Source: Gordonia jinhuaensis
Lineage (GTDB): Bacteria > Actinomycetota > Actinomycetes > Mycobacteriales > Mycobacteriaceae
Length of the DNA: 64,000 nucleotides
Assembly (NCBI RefSeq): GCF_014639795.1
Contig: NZ_BMGC01000006.1
Location: 124,001 to 188,000 of the forward strand
Reading direction: 5' to 3'
Both the position numbers and the translations under genes were made by a program. Within the stretch, counting starts at the first letter, position 1. Each line of letters begins with the position of its first letter. Shown here piece after piece: positions 54,340-63,823 of the stretch. The notes beneath the pieces are model-generated. The model saw only the letters and a program-made list of their open reading frames with translations, made no database searches and was not told the origin of the DNA.

Positions 54340-56073
54340 TCAGCGCGCGCTGAGTATCGCGACCGCTTCGGCCACCGGGACCTCCTCGGCGGTGCCGGCG
54401 AACCGGTCACGGATCTCCACGGTGCCGCCGGCGAATCCACGGCCCACCACCACCACAGCGGGCATGCCCAGGAGTTCGGCGTCCTTGAATTTCACGCCCG
54501 GTGAGGCCTTGCGGTCATCGATCAGCACCGACAGGCCGGCGGCGTCGAGATCGGCGGCGAGCTTCTCGGCGCCCTCCACGACGGCGGCATCCTTGCCGGC
54601 GATCACGAGGTGGACGTCGTAGGGGGTCACCGACTTCGGCCAGCGCAGTCCCTTGTCGTCGTGGCACTGCTCGGCGATCACGGCGACCAGTCGCGAGACG
54701 CCCACACCGTAGGAGCCCTGGATCAAGCGCACCGGCTTGCCGGTTTCACCGAGCACGTCGACCTCGAAGGCGTCGGTGTACTTGGTGCCGAGCTGGAAGA
54801 TGTGACCGATCTCGATTCCCTTGGCCGACAGCAGCGTTCCGGTGCCGTCGGGGGTGAGGTCACCATCGCGGACCTCGGCCGCCTCGATCGTGCCGTCCGG
54901 CTCGAAATCCCGGCCGGCGACCAGATCGACCACATGCTTGCCCTGCTCGTCGGCGCCGGTGATCCAGCGCGTACCCGAGACCACGCGAGGGTCCACCAGG
55001 TAGGTGCCACCGGCATTCTTGACACCTGCGGGACCGATGTAACCACGCACGAGTTCGGGCGTCTTGGCGAAATCTGCGTCGTCGAGCAGCGCGACCTCCG
55101 CCGGTTCCAGCGATGCCTCGAGCCGCTTCATGTCGACATCGCGGTCACCGGGGATGCCGATGCCCATGATCTGCCAATCCTTGCCCGGGGCACGGACTTT
55201 CACCAGAATGTTCTTGAGTGTGTCGGCCGAGGTGACCGTACGGTCGAGCGTCGCGTTGGCCCAGTCGACCAGTGTGGCGATGGTCGGCGTGGAGCCGGTT
55301 TCGTAGACCTGTGCCGCCGGCTGTCCCTCGATCGCGATCGCGTCGGGGACCGGGGTGATCACCGCTTCGACATTGGCGGCGTATCCGGTCTCGATGCTGC
55401 GGACGTAGGTGTCCTCCCCCACCTCGCTGTCGGCGAGGAACTCCTCGGAGGCGCTGCCGCCCATCGCGCCGGAGGTCGCCTTGACGATCACGTACTTCAC
55501 GCCGAGCCGATCGAAGATCGCCTGGTAGGCACCGCGGTGTGCCTGATACGACGCGGCCGCACCGTCCTGGTCGAGGTCGAAGGAGTACGAGTCCTTCATC
55601 ACGAATTCGCGACCGCGCAGGATCCCGGCACGGGGGCGCTCCTCGTCGCGGTACTTGGTCTGGATCTGGTAGAGCGTGACGGGCAGATCCTTGTAGGAGG
55701 AGTACTCGCCCCGCACCAACAGCGCGAAGAGTTCCTCGTGGGTGGGGCCCAGGAGCATGTCATTGCCCTTGCGGTCCTGCAGACGGAACAGCGCGTCGCC
55801 GTACTCGTTCCATCGACCGGTCACCTCGTAGGGGTCGCGCGGCAGCAGTGCGGGCAACGAGATCTCTTGTCCGCCTATGGCGTTCATCTCCTCACGCACA
55901 ATGTTCTCCACCGCGCGCAGCACCCGCAGGCCCAGCGGCAGCCAGCTGTACACGCCGGGTGCGACCCGGCGGACGTAGCCGGCGCGCACCAGCAGCTTGT
56001 GGCTGGGCACCTCGGCGTCGGCGGGGTCCTCGCGCAGAGTCCGCAGGAACAGGGTCGACATGCGTGTGATCAC
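54340..56073 (-). CDS. proS: Prolyl-tRNA synthetase (bacterial type)
   Basis: 577 aa. Class II motifs: [88 protein letters not shown], the INS editing domain ([20 protein letters not shown] through [16 protein letters not shown]), [19 protein letters not shown] and the anticodon-binding domain at the C-terminus. It charges tRNA-Pro and edits Ala-tRNA-Pro. Same position as Rv2845c. Confidence 0.98.
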   Translation of the reverse strand: MITRMSTLFLRTLREDPADAEVPSHKLLVRAGYVRRVAPGVYSWLPLGLRVLRAVENIVREEMNAIGGQEISLPALLPRDPYEVTGRWNEYGDALFRLQDRKGNDMLLGPTHEELFALLVRGEYSSYKDLPVTLYQIQTKYRDEERPRAGILRGREFVMKDSYSFDLDQDGAAASYQAHRGAYQAIFDRLGVKYVIVKATSGAMGGSASEEFLADSEVGEDTYVRSIETGYAANVEAVITPVPDAIAIEGQPAAQVYETGSTPTIATLVDWANATLDRTVTSADTLKNILVKVRAPGKDWQIMGIGIPGDRDVDMKRLEASLEPAEVALLDDADFAKTPELVRGYIGPAGVKNAGGTYLVDPRVVSGTRWITGADEQGKHVVDLVAGRDFEPDGTIEAAEVRDGDLTPDGTGTLLSAKGIEIGHIFQLGTKYTDAFEVDVLGETGKPVRLIQGSYGVGVSRLVAVIAEQCHDDKGLRWPKSVTPYDVHLVIAGKDAAVVEGAEKLAADLDAAGLSVLIDDRKASPGVKFKDAELLGMPAVVVVGRGFAGGTVEIRDRFAGTAEEVPVAEAVAILSAR

Positions 56074-56155
56074 GACAGATGAGCTTAATCACCCGCACAT
56101 CCGCCGGTGGTGGTCCCCCGGTGCGCTGAGCCGTTCCGCGGCTACGCTGTCACGC

Positions 56156-56896
56156 GTGCGCGTTCTCCTCCCCCCGTCCGAGACGAAATCCGATGGCGGC
56201 CGAGGCGCCCCGATCCGGCTCGAAGACCTGTGGCTGCCCGAACTCACCCCGATCCGTAAACAGCTCCTCGACGCGCTGGTGGATCTGTCGTCAGACCTCG
56301 ACGCCAGCAGCGCCGCGTTGGGCCTGGGGCCCACACAGCTCGCCGAGATCGAGCGCAACGCCGACCTGTGGGACGCGCCGACGACACCGGCGATCACGCG
56401 ATACACCGGCGTCCTCTACGACGCGCTGGACTACTCCTCGCTGACCCGTGCCGGCAAGGCCAAGGCCACCGATCGGCTCGCGATCGGGTCGGCACTGTTC
56501 GGCATCGTGCGTGCGGGCGACATGATCCCGTCGTACCGATTGTCGGGCGGCTCGAAGCTGCCGGGCCTACCGACGCTCACCTCGCTGTGGAAGCGCGACC
56601 TCAGCGCCGCACTGGCCGGTGTCGACGATTTCGTGGTCGATCTGCGCTCGGGCATCTACCAGCAGCTCGGCCCGGTACCCGGTGCGGTCACCGCGACCGT
56701 GCTCACGGAGAAACCCGACGGCTCGCGTTCGGTGGTCAGTCACTTCAACAAGCATCACAAGGGTCTGGCCGCCCGGTCACTGGTGACCACCCGTCGCACG
56801 GTGGCCGACATCAACACACTGGCGGCCGTGGTCTCCGACGGCGGTCAACGCGTCGAGATCGCCTCGCCGGTCGAGCTGGTGATCCTCACCGACTGA
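56156..56896 (+). CDS. yaaA: YaaA-family peroxide-stress protein
   Basis: 246 aa from GTG 56156; upstream frame to 55997 lies over the proS start. Family blocks: RVLLPPSETKSDGG, RYTGVLYDALDYSSL, SALFGIVRAGDMIPSYRLSGGSKLPGLPTLTSLWK, VDLRSGIYQQLGPV and HFNKHHKGLAAR. In E. coli YaaA limits damage from hydrogen peroxide by lowering free iron and binds DNA. It is divergent from proS and convergent with efpA. Confidence 0.92.
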   Translation: MRVLLPPSETKSDGGRGAPIRLEDLWLPELTPIRKQLLDALVDLSSDLDASSAALGLGPTQLAEIERNADLWDAPTTPAITRYTGVLYDALDYSSLTRAGKAKATDRLAIGSALFGIVRAGDMIPSYRLSGGSKLPGLPTLTSLWKRDLSAALAGVDDFVVDLRSGIYQQLGPVPGAVTATVLTEKPDGSRSVVSHFNKHHKGLAARSLVTTRRTVADINTLAAVVSDGGQRVEIASPVELVILTD

Positions 56897-56945
56897 CCGC
56901 GTCGCCGTGTCGCGTCGCCGACCAGTTGATCCCGGGCGGCTTGAC

Positions 56946-58496
56946 TCAGTCGACCTCGCCGGCGTTCGCGGCCTCCTGGGCGGCCTGCCCCTCGGCGACG
57001 TCGGCGGGGGTGAAACGCATGAACAGCACCACCACCCCGGCGATGATCGCGATGATCGCGCAGCACAGGAATGCCAGCCCGTAGCCGTCGGCGAGGGCCG
57101 AGATCTGGTCGGAGTTCATCTCGTCGACCGGGCCGGTCGTGCCACCTCGCGCGAGCGTGCGGGAGGTGACCACCGCACCCACGATCACCAGTCCCACCGC
57201 ACCCCCGAGTTCCTGGGCGACCTGTGCGAGCGCGGTGAGCGGGCCGATCTCGCGCGGTGACACCCCGGCAACAGCCGAGAGGGTCAGCGGGATCACCGCG
57301 AAGCCCACACCGAAGCCGATGACCACCACGGTGATGCCGATCGCCGGGAAATACGATGCGCGGCTCTCGGGCACCGTCGAGGCGTAGAGACATCCGGCGA
57401 ACAGGATCAGGCCGCCCACGATCACCAGCCACCGCGGCGCGACCATCAGGGCGAGTTTCGAGGCGATGGCCGCGGCGACGCCGAGCCCAAAGGCGAACGG
57501 GACCACCGACAGACCGCTCTGCAACGGGCTGTACCCGGCGATGCCCTGCAGGTACTGGGCGATGTAGACCGCCATACACATCATGATCGCCGAGGAGAAC
57601 AGGATCGCCACGAGTGCCGCCACCCGACTGACATTGCGGAACAGCGAGAACGGCAGGATCGGGTTCTTGGCTCCGCGCTCGACCACCACGAAGGCCACGA
57701 AGGCGATCAGAGCGAGCACGAACGATGCGATGACCACCGGATCGCCCCAGCCTCGGCTGGGGCCCTCGTTGATGGCCAGGACCAGCAGCACACTGCCCAG
57801 GGTCGCGCTGACGGCCCCGGCGACGTCCAGCGACATCCGCTCGCCCTGCGACTCGCGGAGACATTTCAGCCCGCCGACAGCGACGAACACCCCGATGGGC
57901 ACGTTGATGAGGAACACCAGCCGCCACGAGAACTCGGTGAGCACGCCGCCGGCGATCAGACCGGCCACCGATCCGATGCCGGTCATCGCCGCGTAGATGG
58001 CGAACGCCTGCGACCGGGGTTTACCCGGTGCGTACGTGGTGGCGACCAGCGCCATCGCGGTCGGCGCGGCGATGGCCGCGGCCACCCCCTGCAGGGCACG
58101 GCCGGCGATGAGACTGTAGGGATCCCAGGCCAGTCCGCACAGCAGCGAGGTCACGGTGAACATCGACACACCGAGCACGAACATGCGCCGGCGTCCGAAG
58201 GTGTCGCCCAGCCGTCCGCCGAGGAGCATCAGACCACCGAAGGCGAGCACGTAGGCGGTGATGATCCAGTTGCCGCCCGATTCGTTGAGGTGCAGCGAGT
58301 CGCGAATCCGGGGCAACGCGAGCGCGGCGACGGTGCCGTCGAGAACCAGCAGCAGCTGCATCCCGCCGAGCACGAAGATCGGGAGCCCGAAGACCTTGGT
58401 CTCGGTACCCGTCGGCATCTGCTGACCGCCGCGGTTCGCATCGGACATTCCCGACGCCTCGCGGGGCGACGAAGCCGACTGTCGTGATGTCGCCAT
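56946..58496 (-). CDS. efpA: MFS drug-efflux transporter EfpA
   Basis: 516 aa, 14-helix DHA2 transporter: FVLGGMQLLLVLDGTVAALALPRI, GGRLGDTFGRRRMFVLGVSMF (motif A), GRALQGVAAAIAAPTAMALVA and LIAGGVLTEFSWRLVFLINVPIGVFVA. Its place between proS and cysG matches EfpA (Rv2846c), which exports drugs and lipids in mycobacteria. A disordered N-terminus precedes the first helix; ATG 58448 is an alternative start. Confidence 0.9.
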   Translation of the reverse strand: MATSRQSASSPREASGMSDANRGGQQMPTGTETKVFGLPIFVLGGMQLLLVLDGTVAALALPRIRDSLHLNESGGNWIITAYVLAFGGLMLLGGRLGDTFGRRRMFVLGVSMFTVTSLLCGLAWDPYSLIAGRALQGVAAAIAAPTAMALVATTYAPGKPRSQAFAIYAAMTGIGSVAGLIAGGVLTEFSWRLVFLINVPIGVFVAVGGLKCLRESQGERMSLDVAGAVSATLGSVLLVLAINEGPSRGWGDPVVIASFVLALIAFVAFVVVERGAKNPILPFSLFRNVSRVAALVAILFSSAIMMCMAVYIAQYLQGIAGYSPLQSGLSVVPFAFGLGVAAAIASKLALMVAPRWLVIVGGLILFAGCLYASTVPESRASYFPAIGITVVVIGFGVGFAVIPLTLSAVAGVSPREIGPLTALAQVAQELGGAVGLVIVGAVVTSRTLARGGTTGPVDEMNSDQISALADGYGLAFLCCAIIAIIAGVVVLFMRFTPADVAEGQAAQEAANAGEVD

Positions 58497-58507
58497 GGAC
58501 TTCGACG

Positions 58508-59839
58508 CTACCGTGCCGCCGGGTCCGTCTCCATGCCCGGCTCCGATGCTGACCGGTCCCCGACGCCGTCGCTGCGCTCCCCGCCGGTGGTGCCGGAGGC
58601 GGCGTCGAATGCGGCGACGTCACCGACTACCACGATCGCCGGTGGGCGCAGATCCTCTGTCCGGGCCACCTCGGCGGCGGTGTGCAGCGTTGCCCGCAGG
58701 GTGCGCTGGCGCGAGGTGGAGGCGTTCTCGATCATCGCGACGGGGGTGGCTGAATCACGGCCGCCGGCGATGAGTGCGTCGGCGAACTGCGCCAGCCGTT
58801 CCACCCCCATCATGATCACGACCGTGCCGCGCAAGGCACCCAGAGCATTCCAGTCGACGAGTGAATCCGGATGATCCGGCGCCACGTGTCCGGAGACGAC
58901 GACCACCTCGTGGGTGACCGCGCGATGGGTGACGGGGATGCCGGCGGCGGCCGGCCCGGCGATCGCACTGGTGATACCGGGCACCACGGTCACCGGCACG
59001 CCCGCCTCGACACAGGCGATCAGCTCCTCGAAGCCGCGGCCGTAGACGAAGGGGTCACCGCCCTTGAGACGCACCACGAACTTGCCGGCGCGGGCGCGCT
59101 CGACAAGGACGTCGTTGATGGCCTCCTGCCGCATGGCCCGTCCGTAGGGCACCTTGGCCGCGTCGATGATCTCGACGGTCGGCCCCAGCTCGTCGAGCAG
59201 CGACGCCGGCCCGAGCCGGTCGGCGACCACCACATCGGCCTCGGCGAGCAGCCGACGCCCGCGCACGGTGATCAGCTCCGGGTCACCGGGCCCTCCCCCG
59301 ACCAGCGCGACACCGGCCGCATGATGTCCCTCGGGTGCCGCGGCCAGGGTGCCGTCGCCGAGTCCGGCGGCGATCGCCCGGCGCAGCGCAGCCGAGCGCC
59401 GATGATCCCCGGAGGCCAGCACACCGACGTTGAACCCGTCACGACGCACCGATGCGGGTGTCACCGCGGTGCCACGGCGCGCCTCGTCGGCACGCACACA
59501 GAAGATGTGGGCGGCCTCCGCGTCGGCGACCACCTGCGCGTTGACCTCCGGGTCGTCGGTGGCCGCCATCGCATACCAGGCACCATCGAGGTCACCGGTG
59601 CGGTACGCCCGGTTGACCACCCGCACTCCGGCATGGGATTCGACGGCGGGGGTGGGCTGGATCGCGACCACCGTCACGTTCGCCCCAGCCGCGACCAACG
59701 TGCCGAGGCGACGCTGGGCGACCGATCCGCCGCCCACGATCACCACATCGCGATCGCGCAGGTCCAAGCCGACCAGATAGTGGTCGTATGCGGGTTCGGG
59801 AACGAGCGGGCGGGCAGGGTCCGCAGGTGCATCGGGCAT
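58508..59839 (-). CDS. cysG: Siroheme synthase: uroporphyrinogen methyltransferase with CysG_N domain
   Basis: 443 aa. Residues 15-165 are the precorrin-2 dehydrogenase/ferrochelatase domain (VGLDLRDRDVVIVGGGSVAQRRLGTLVAAGANVTVVA). Residues 170-415 are the SAM-dependent uroporphyrinogen-III C-methyltransferase (VALVGGGPGDPELITVRGRRLLAEADVVVADRL, RLKGGDPFVYGRGFEEL, VPVTVVPGITSAIAGPAAAGIPVTHR). It makes siroheme, the cofactor of sulfite and nitrite reductases. Synteny with Rv2847c. The C-terminal 30 residues look disordered. Confidence 0.95.
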   Translation of the reverse strand: MPDAPADPARPLVPEPAYDHYLVGLDLRDRDVVIVGGGSVAQRRLGTLVAAGANVTVVAIQPTPAVESHAGVRVVNRAYRTGDLDGAWYAMAATDDPEVNAQVVADAEAAHIFCVRADEARRGTAVTPASVRRDGFNVGVLASGDHRRSAALRRAIAAGLGDGTLAAAPEGHHAAGVALVGGGPGDPELITVRGRRLLAEADVVVADRLGPASLLDELGPTVEIIDAAKVPYGRAMRQEAINDVLVERARAGKFVVRLKGGDPFVYGRGFEELIACVEAGVPVTVVPGITSAIAGPAAAGIPVTHRAVTHEVVVVSGHVAPDHPDSLVDWNALGALRGTVVIMMGVERLAQFADALIAGGRDSATPVAMIENASTSRQRTLRATLHTAAEVARTEDLRPPAIVVVGDVAAFDAASGTTGGERSDGVGDRSASEPGMETDPAAR

Positions 59840-59880
59840 GCACAGACCGTACCCATCACCGGCGGCGTCGGCGCCCCAGC

Positions 59881-59911
59881 GGTTAGGGCAGACAGGGGTT
59901 AGGGCAGACAG
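59881..59911. repeat. 16-nt tandem duplication over a stop codon
   Basis: GGTTAGGGCAGACAG at 59881 and 59897. On the minus strand the unit TGTCTGCCCTAACC, which ends the small gene at 59899, is copied just downstream with its TAA. Confidence 0.8.
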
Positions 59912-60225
59912 CGGTGTCGGCGGATCTGCGACCAGACGTCGGCGACGGTCATCCCGTTACGGTGCGCGCTGTCGACGATGAGGGCCGCAAGCAGCTGTGA
60001 CGAGCGGAACTCCGCGCCCGACGGGTCGCCGGCCGATCGGCGCGCCTCGTTCCACCAGCTCACATTGCCGCAGGCGGCCGCCTCGGCCATCGTGATCGCG
60101 GCGTCGAAGTCGTCATGCGCGCCGGCAGCGTCCGGCACGCCGCCCACCTCGGTGTTCGCGCCGATAGATCGGTGCGTCCCGAGATCGTCGGCCCACAGGT
60201 CAGGGGATCCGGTCACGGCCGTCAC
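59899..60225 (-). CDS. Small hypothetical protein coupled to desaturase
   Basis: 108 aa from GTG 60225, overlapping the desaturase stop as GTGA; the frame open to 60375 lies inside the desaturase. Sequence includes GVPDAAGAHDDFDAAITMAEAAACGNVSWWNEARRSAGD and SSQLLAALIVDSAHRNGMTVADVW, mostly helical. No family is recognised. Tight coupling suggests a role linked to the acyl-ACP desaturase, for example as a partner or regulator, but nothing shows this directly. Confidence 0.6.
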   Translation of the reverse strand: MTAVTGSPDLWADDLGTHRSIGANTEVGGVPDAAGAHDDFDAAITMAEAAACGNVSWWNEARRSAGDPSGAEFRSSQLLAALIVDSAHRNGMTVADVWSQIRRHRCLP

Positions 60226-61193
60226 CGCGCTGCCCTCGCCTCGCGCGCGAGCATGCGGGCGCGGGTGCGCTCGAAGTGTTCGACCTTGCCCTCGAGGTGG
60301 GCGAGGAACTCCGCGAGCTTCTCGCGGTACATCTCGCCCTCCGGGCCGAAGTCCTCGCGCTCGAACACCCGCCACTTGCGCAGCACCGGGTTGATCACCT
60401 CGGTCAGATGCTGCGGCAGGTCGTACACCCCGGCCTTGGCGATGAGCAGAGCGTTACGCCGGAACCCCGGCATCTCCGAACCCGGCATCCGGAAATTGGA
60501 GACCACGCCGTAGATGGCGCGCATCGCCTCGTCGGGAACCACGTCGAGCGCACCGGCGACGATGTTGCGATAGAAGAGCATGTGCAGGTTCTCGTCGGCG
60601 GCCACCCGCGCCAGCATCCGGTCGGCGATCGGGTCCCCGCACTCCTTGCCTGTGTTGCGGTGCGACACCCGCGTGGCCAGCTCCTGGAAGCTCACATAGG
60701 CCACCGCATAGAGCATGTCGATGGAGTGGTCGCGCTGCCCGTCGTCGTCGGGAATCGGGTTGAACCCGGTGGTCATATGCGCCATCCGGACGGTCTCGAG
60801 CTCCACCGGATCGACCCCGCGGGTCACCACCAGATAGTCACGCATCACCGTCGAGTGGCGCATCTCCTCGGCCGTCCACCGCCCCACCCAGAAACCCCAC
60901 GCGTCGTCGAGCGAGAAGTTCTCGGCGATCACGCGGTGATAGGACGGCAGGTTGTCCTCGGTGAGCAGGTTGGTGATCATCGCAGCCTTGGCCGCGTCGG
61001 TGAGTTTCGACTGCCACGGATCCCAGTCGATGCCGCCGAGTGCGGCGAAGTTGCGGCCGTCATCCCACGGGACGTAGTCGTGCGGATGCCAATCCTTGGT
61101 CATCGTCATGTGGCGGTCGACTTCCGACTCGCACAGCGGCAGCAGTTCTCGCAGTAGGTCAGCACCGCTCATCTGGTGTTCGAGAAGTGTCAT
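60222..61193 (-). CDS. Acyl-ACP desaturase (DesA-type di-iron enzyme)
   Basis: 323 aa from ATG 61193; the open frame to 61436 has no family match. Soluble plant-type stearoyl-ACP desaturase family. Di-iron ligand motifs: TEDNLPSYHRVI, WTAEEMRHSTVMRDYLVV (EExxH pattern) and RVAADENLHMLFYRNI (DExxH). FQELATRVSHRNTG lies between. It puts a cis double bond into ACP-bound fatty acids and in mycobacteria DesA proteins feed oleate or mycolate synthesis. It is divergent from devR with 147 bases between, which raises the chance of oxygen-responsive control. Confidence 0.92.
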   Translation of the reverse strand: MTLLEHQMSGADLLRELLPLCESEVDRHMTMTKDWHPHDYVPWDDGRNFAALGGIDWDPWQSKLTDAAKAAMITNLLTEDNLPSYHRVIAENFSLDDAWGFWVGRWTAEEMRHSTVMRDYLVVTRGVDPVELETVRMAHMTTGFNPIPDDDGQRDHSIDMLYAVAYVSFQELATRVSHRNTGKECGDPIADRMLARVAADENLHMLFYRNIVAGALDVVPDEAMRAIYGVVSNFRMPGSEMPGFRRNALLIAKAGVYDLPQHLTEVINPVLRKWRVFEREDFGPEGEMYREKLAEFLAHLEGKVEHFERTRARMLAREARAAR

Positions 61194-61212
61194 CGAGTAC
61201 GCCCTCCATACC

Positions 61213-61242
61213 GTCGATCCCCTGCAGTGGTCGATCCCTGCA
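61213..61242. repeat. 17-nt imperfect tandem duplication upstream of desaturase
   Basis: GTCGATCCCCTGCA at 61213 and GTCGATCCCTGCA at 61230, in the desaturase-devR promoter region. Confidence 0.55.
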
Positions 61243-61340
61243 CACGTTCGACCACAACCCTTCTCGTCGCGCTCGTGGCAGGCGTGGGTCCAAGGTCCTG
61301 ACTCTCTGGTGTCGGGCGTACCCGGCGTTATCGTGAGTAC

Positions 61341-62048
61341 ATGAACGGTCGCCGTCCCCAAGGTCCCACTTCGAACGCTCGCCCGACCGCGCCGGGCGGC
61401 CAGCGGACCATCTCCACATTCCTGGTCGACGACCACGAGCTGGTGCGGCGTGGATTGCGTGACCTACTCGGCACCGCCGACGACATCTCGGTGGTGGGCG
61501 AAGCGGCCACCGTCGCCGAGGCGATGGTGGGGATCGCAGCCACCCGACCCGATGTGGCCGTTCTCGACGTACGTCTGCCCGACGGCTCCGGCGTGGAGCT
61601 GTGCCGGGAGATCCGCAACCGGCTACCCGGCGTGCACTGCCTGATGCTCACCTCCTACGCCGACGACGAGGCGTTGATGGCCGCGGTGATGGCCGGAGCC
61701 TCGGGTTTCGTTCTCAAGCAGATCCTCGGCCACAACCTGGTGACCGCGGTGCGCACCGTCGGTCGGGGCGGATCGCTGCTCGACCCGCGCAGCACCTCGG
61801 CGCTGATGGAACGGTTGCGCGAACGCACCGAGCATGTCGACCCGCTCGCCGAGCTGACCCGCCAGGAGCGCGAGGTGTTCGCTCTCATCGGCGAGGGCCT
61901 GACCAACCGGGAGATCGGCGCGCGGATGTTCCTCGCGGAGAAGACGGTCAAGAACTACGTCTCGCGCATCCTCGCCAAGCTGGATCTGCAGCGGCGGACC
62001 CAGGTCGCGGTGATGGCCACCAAACTCAACGACTCCCACCACGTCTGA
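61341..62048 (+). CDS. devR: NarL/DevR-type response regulator
   Basis: 235 aa. After about 20 disordered residues comes a receiver domain: [17 protein letters not shown] with the acidic pair, [16 protein letters not shown] with the phospho-acceptor Asp, [27 protein letters not shown] with the switch Thr/Ser and Lys. Residues 165-225 are a LuxR/NarL helix-turn-helix ([43 protein letters not shown]). The pattern is that of mycobacterial DevR/DosR, the hypoxia and nitric oxide response regulator. Its likely kinase is encoded opposite, at 62168-63814. Confidence 0.88.
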   Translation: MNGRRPQGPTSNARPTAPGGQRTISTFLVDDHELVRRGLRDLLGTADDISVVGEAATVAEAMVGIAATRPDVAVLDVRLPDGSGVELCREIRNRLPGVHCLMLTSYADDEALMAAVMAGASGFVLKQILGHNLVTAVRTVGRGGSLLDPRSTSALMERLRERTEHVDPLAELTRQEREVFALIGEGLTNREIGARMFLAEKTVKNYVSRILAKLDLQRRTQVAVMATKLNDSHHV

Positions 62049-62107
62049 GGCTGCACCGGCCGCCGTACACGACTGAGACGCCGGACTCTGGCGCGCGGAG
62101 ACTCGAT

Positions 62108-62139
62108 CACTCGGAGGCGACTGGCACTCGGAGGCGACT
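62108..62139. repeat. 17-nt tandem duplication between convergent devR and devS
   Basis: CACTCGGAGGCGACT at 62108 and 62125, in the 119-base gap between the two stop codons. No hairpin terminator was evident there. Confidence 0.75.
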
Positions 62140-62167
62140 CCCGTTGCCCGAGAACGGAACTGGTCGC

Positions 62168-63814
62168 TCAGGTGTAGAGCGGAACCTCCCACAGCAGCAC
62201 CGTGCCCGACAGTGAGCTGGACACCGTGAATGTGCCATCGCACTCCTCAGCCCGCTGAGAAAGATTCCCGAGTCCGGAATACTGTGCGTCCGAAGGGATC
62301 CCGACGCCGTCGTCAGCGATCTCGAGACTCAGCACATCGTCGGCGGCGACCGTCACCTCGATATACCGCGCGTGCGCATGCCGCAGCGCATTGCTGAGCC
62401 CCTCGCGCAGCACCGCGTCGATATGCGGGCCCAGCGCGGCGGGCACCAGCGTGTCAACCGGGCCGCGGAAGCGGACGGTCGGTGCGTTCTGCGCACGTGC
62501 GGCGAGTTCGGTGACGGTGTCGAGTACCCGCCTGCGCAGCGTGGTCGAGGTGTTCTGCGCATTCTTGGCACCCGAGTTCAGATCGAAGATGGCGGTGCGG
62601 ATCTCCTCGATCGTCCGGTCGAGATCACCGACCACCTGCTCGATCGACGTGGCGACCGGCGCATCCTCGGGCAGTGCCGCCAGCGTCGTCTGCAGCGACA
62701 TGCCGGTGGCGAACAATCGCTGGATCACATGGTCGTGCAGGTCGCGGGCGATGCGATGACGGTCAGACAGCAGTTCCATGTCGCGGGCCAGCGACTGCTG
62801 GTCGGCGTAGACCACGGCCAGCGACGTCACCTCTGCGACCGCGGCCATCCCGGCATTCTCCTCGGGGCGCCAGTGCGGTTTGTCGACATGGGTGCTCACC
62901 AGCAGACCGAACGGGCCCGACGCACGCGTCAGCTGCAGGACGGTCAACCAGCGCACCTGCGGGTCGGCCCCGAAGTACTCGATGGAATCCGCGGGCAGTA
63001 CCGCGATCGGCTCGTCCCCCACCACATCCGACGGGATCCGGATCACCTCGTCGACCGGGGAGCCGGCGTGCCCGATGACCGTGCCGCGCTCGTCGTCGAC
63101 GGTGAGGATCACCACGTCCTGGGCGCCGGTCAGTGCCGAGACGTCGGAACAGATGTGGGTGAGCGTGTCGGCCAGTGCGATCCCGGCCAGCGGTTCGGAG
63201 CCCCGCTTGGCGACCAGTTGCATCCAGCGATGGCGGGTCTGTGCCGCGCGGAACAGACGCGCATTGTCCACCGCGATCGCCGCGGCGGCCGACATCACCA
63301 GGATCACTGATTCGTCACGTTCGGTGAATCGGGCTCCCGCCCGCTTCTCGGTGAGGTAGATGCTGCCGAAGACGTCGCCGCGGATGAGAATCGGCGCACC
63401 CAGGAAGGTCGACATGGGCGGATGGTTGGGCGGGAAACCGACCGAGGCGGGGTGTTCGCCGATCCGGTCGATGCGCTGGACCTGCGGATGTGTGAGGACT
63501 TCGCCGAGGATGCCGCGGCCCACCGGAAGCCGTCCCATCCGCTCGCGTTGCGCCGGGGTCAGACCGGTGTAGACGAAGGCACTGAGGTCGTTGTCGGGGC
63601 CACGCACGCCCAGCGCCCCGTATGTCGCGTCGAGGACCCGTGCGGCCACATCGACGATCTTCTGCAGGGTGATCTCCAGGTCGAGACCCGAGCCCACCTC
63701 GAGAACCGCCTGGAGCAGATCGCGCAGGTCGTCGGGATCGTCGATGCTCTCCACCGCCGGGCCGATGAGCCTGCGCAGTTCGCTGTCACCCGTCGATTTG
63801 CCGATCATCTCCAC
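62168..63814 (-). CDS. devS: GAF-domain sensor histidine kinase, DevS/DosT type
   Basis: 548 aa from GTG 63814. Two GAF domains: GAF-A at about residues 45-190 with NHPPMSTFLGAPILIRGDVFGSIYLTEK, in which His131 is the likely heme ligand by comparison with DevS; GAF-B at about 210-340. The HisKA_3 dimerisation domain has RHRIARDLHDHVIQRLFATGM with phospho-acceptor His360, and the ATPase domain has LREGLSNALRHAHA and LEIADDGVGI. It should sense oxygen, nitric oxide or redox state and phosphorylate DevR. It follows the partial upstream gene by nine bases. Confidence 0.9.
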   Translation of the reverse strand: MEMIGKSTGDSELRRLIGPAVESIDDPDDLRDLLQAVLEVGSGLDLEITLQKIVDVAARVLDATYGALGVRGPDNDLSAFVYTGLTPAQRERMGRLPVGRGILGEVLTHPQVQRIDRIGEHPASVGFPPNHPPMSTFLGAPILIRGDVFGSIYLTEKRAGARFTERDESVILVMSAAAAIAVDNARLFRAAQTRHRWMQLVAKRGSEPLAGIALADTLTHICSDVSALTGAQDVVILTVDDERGTVIGHAGSPVDEVIRIPSDVVGDEPIAVLPADSIEYFGADPQVRWLTVLQLTRASGPFGLLVSTHVDKPHWRPEENAGMAAVAEVTSLAVVYADQQSLARDMELLSDRHRIARDLHDHVIQRLFATGMSLQTTLAALPEDAPVATSIEQVVGDLDRTIEEIRTAIFDLNSGAKNAQNTSTTLRRRVLDTVTELAARAQNAPTVRFRGPVDTLVPAALGPHIDAVLREGLSNALRHAHARYIEVTVAADDVLSLEIADDGVGIPSDAQYSGLGNLSQRAEECDGTFTVSSSLSGTVLLWEVPLYT

Positions 63815-63823
63815 GCTCTCCGG

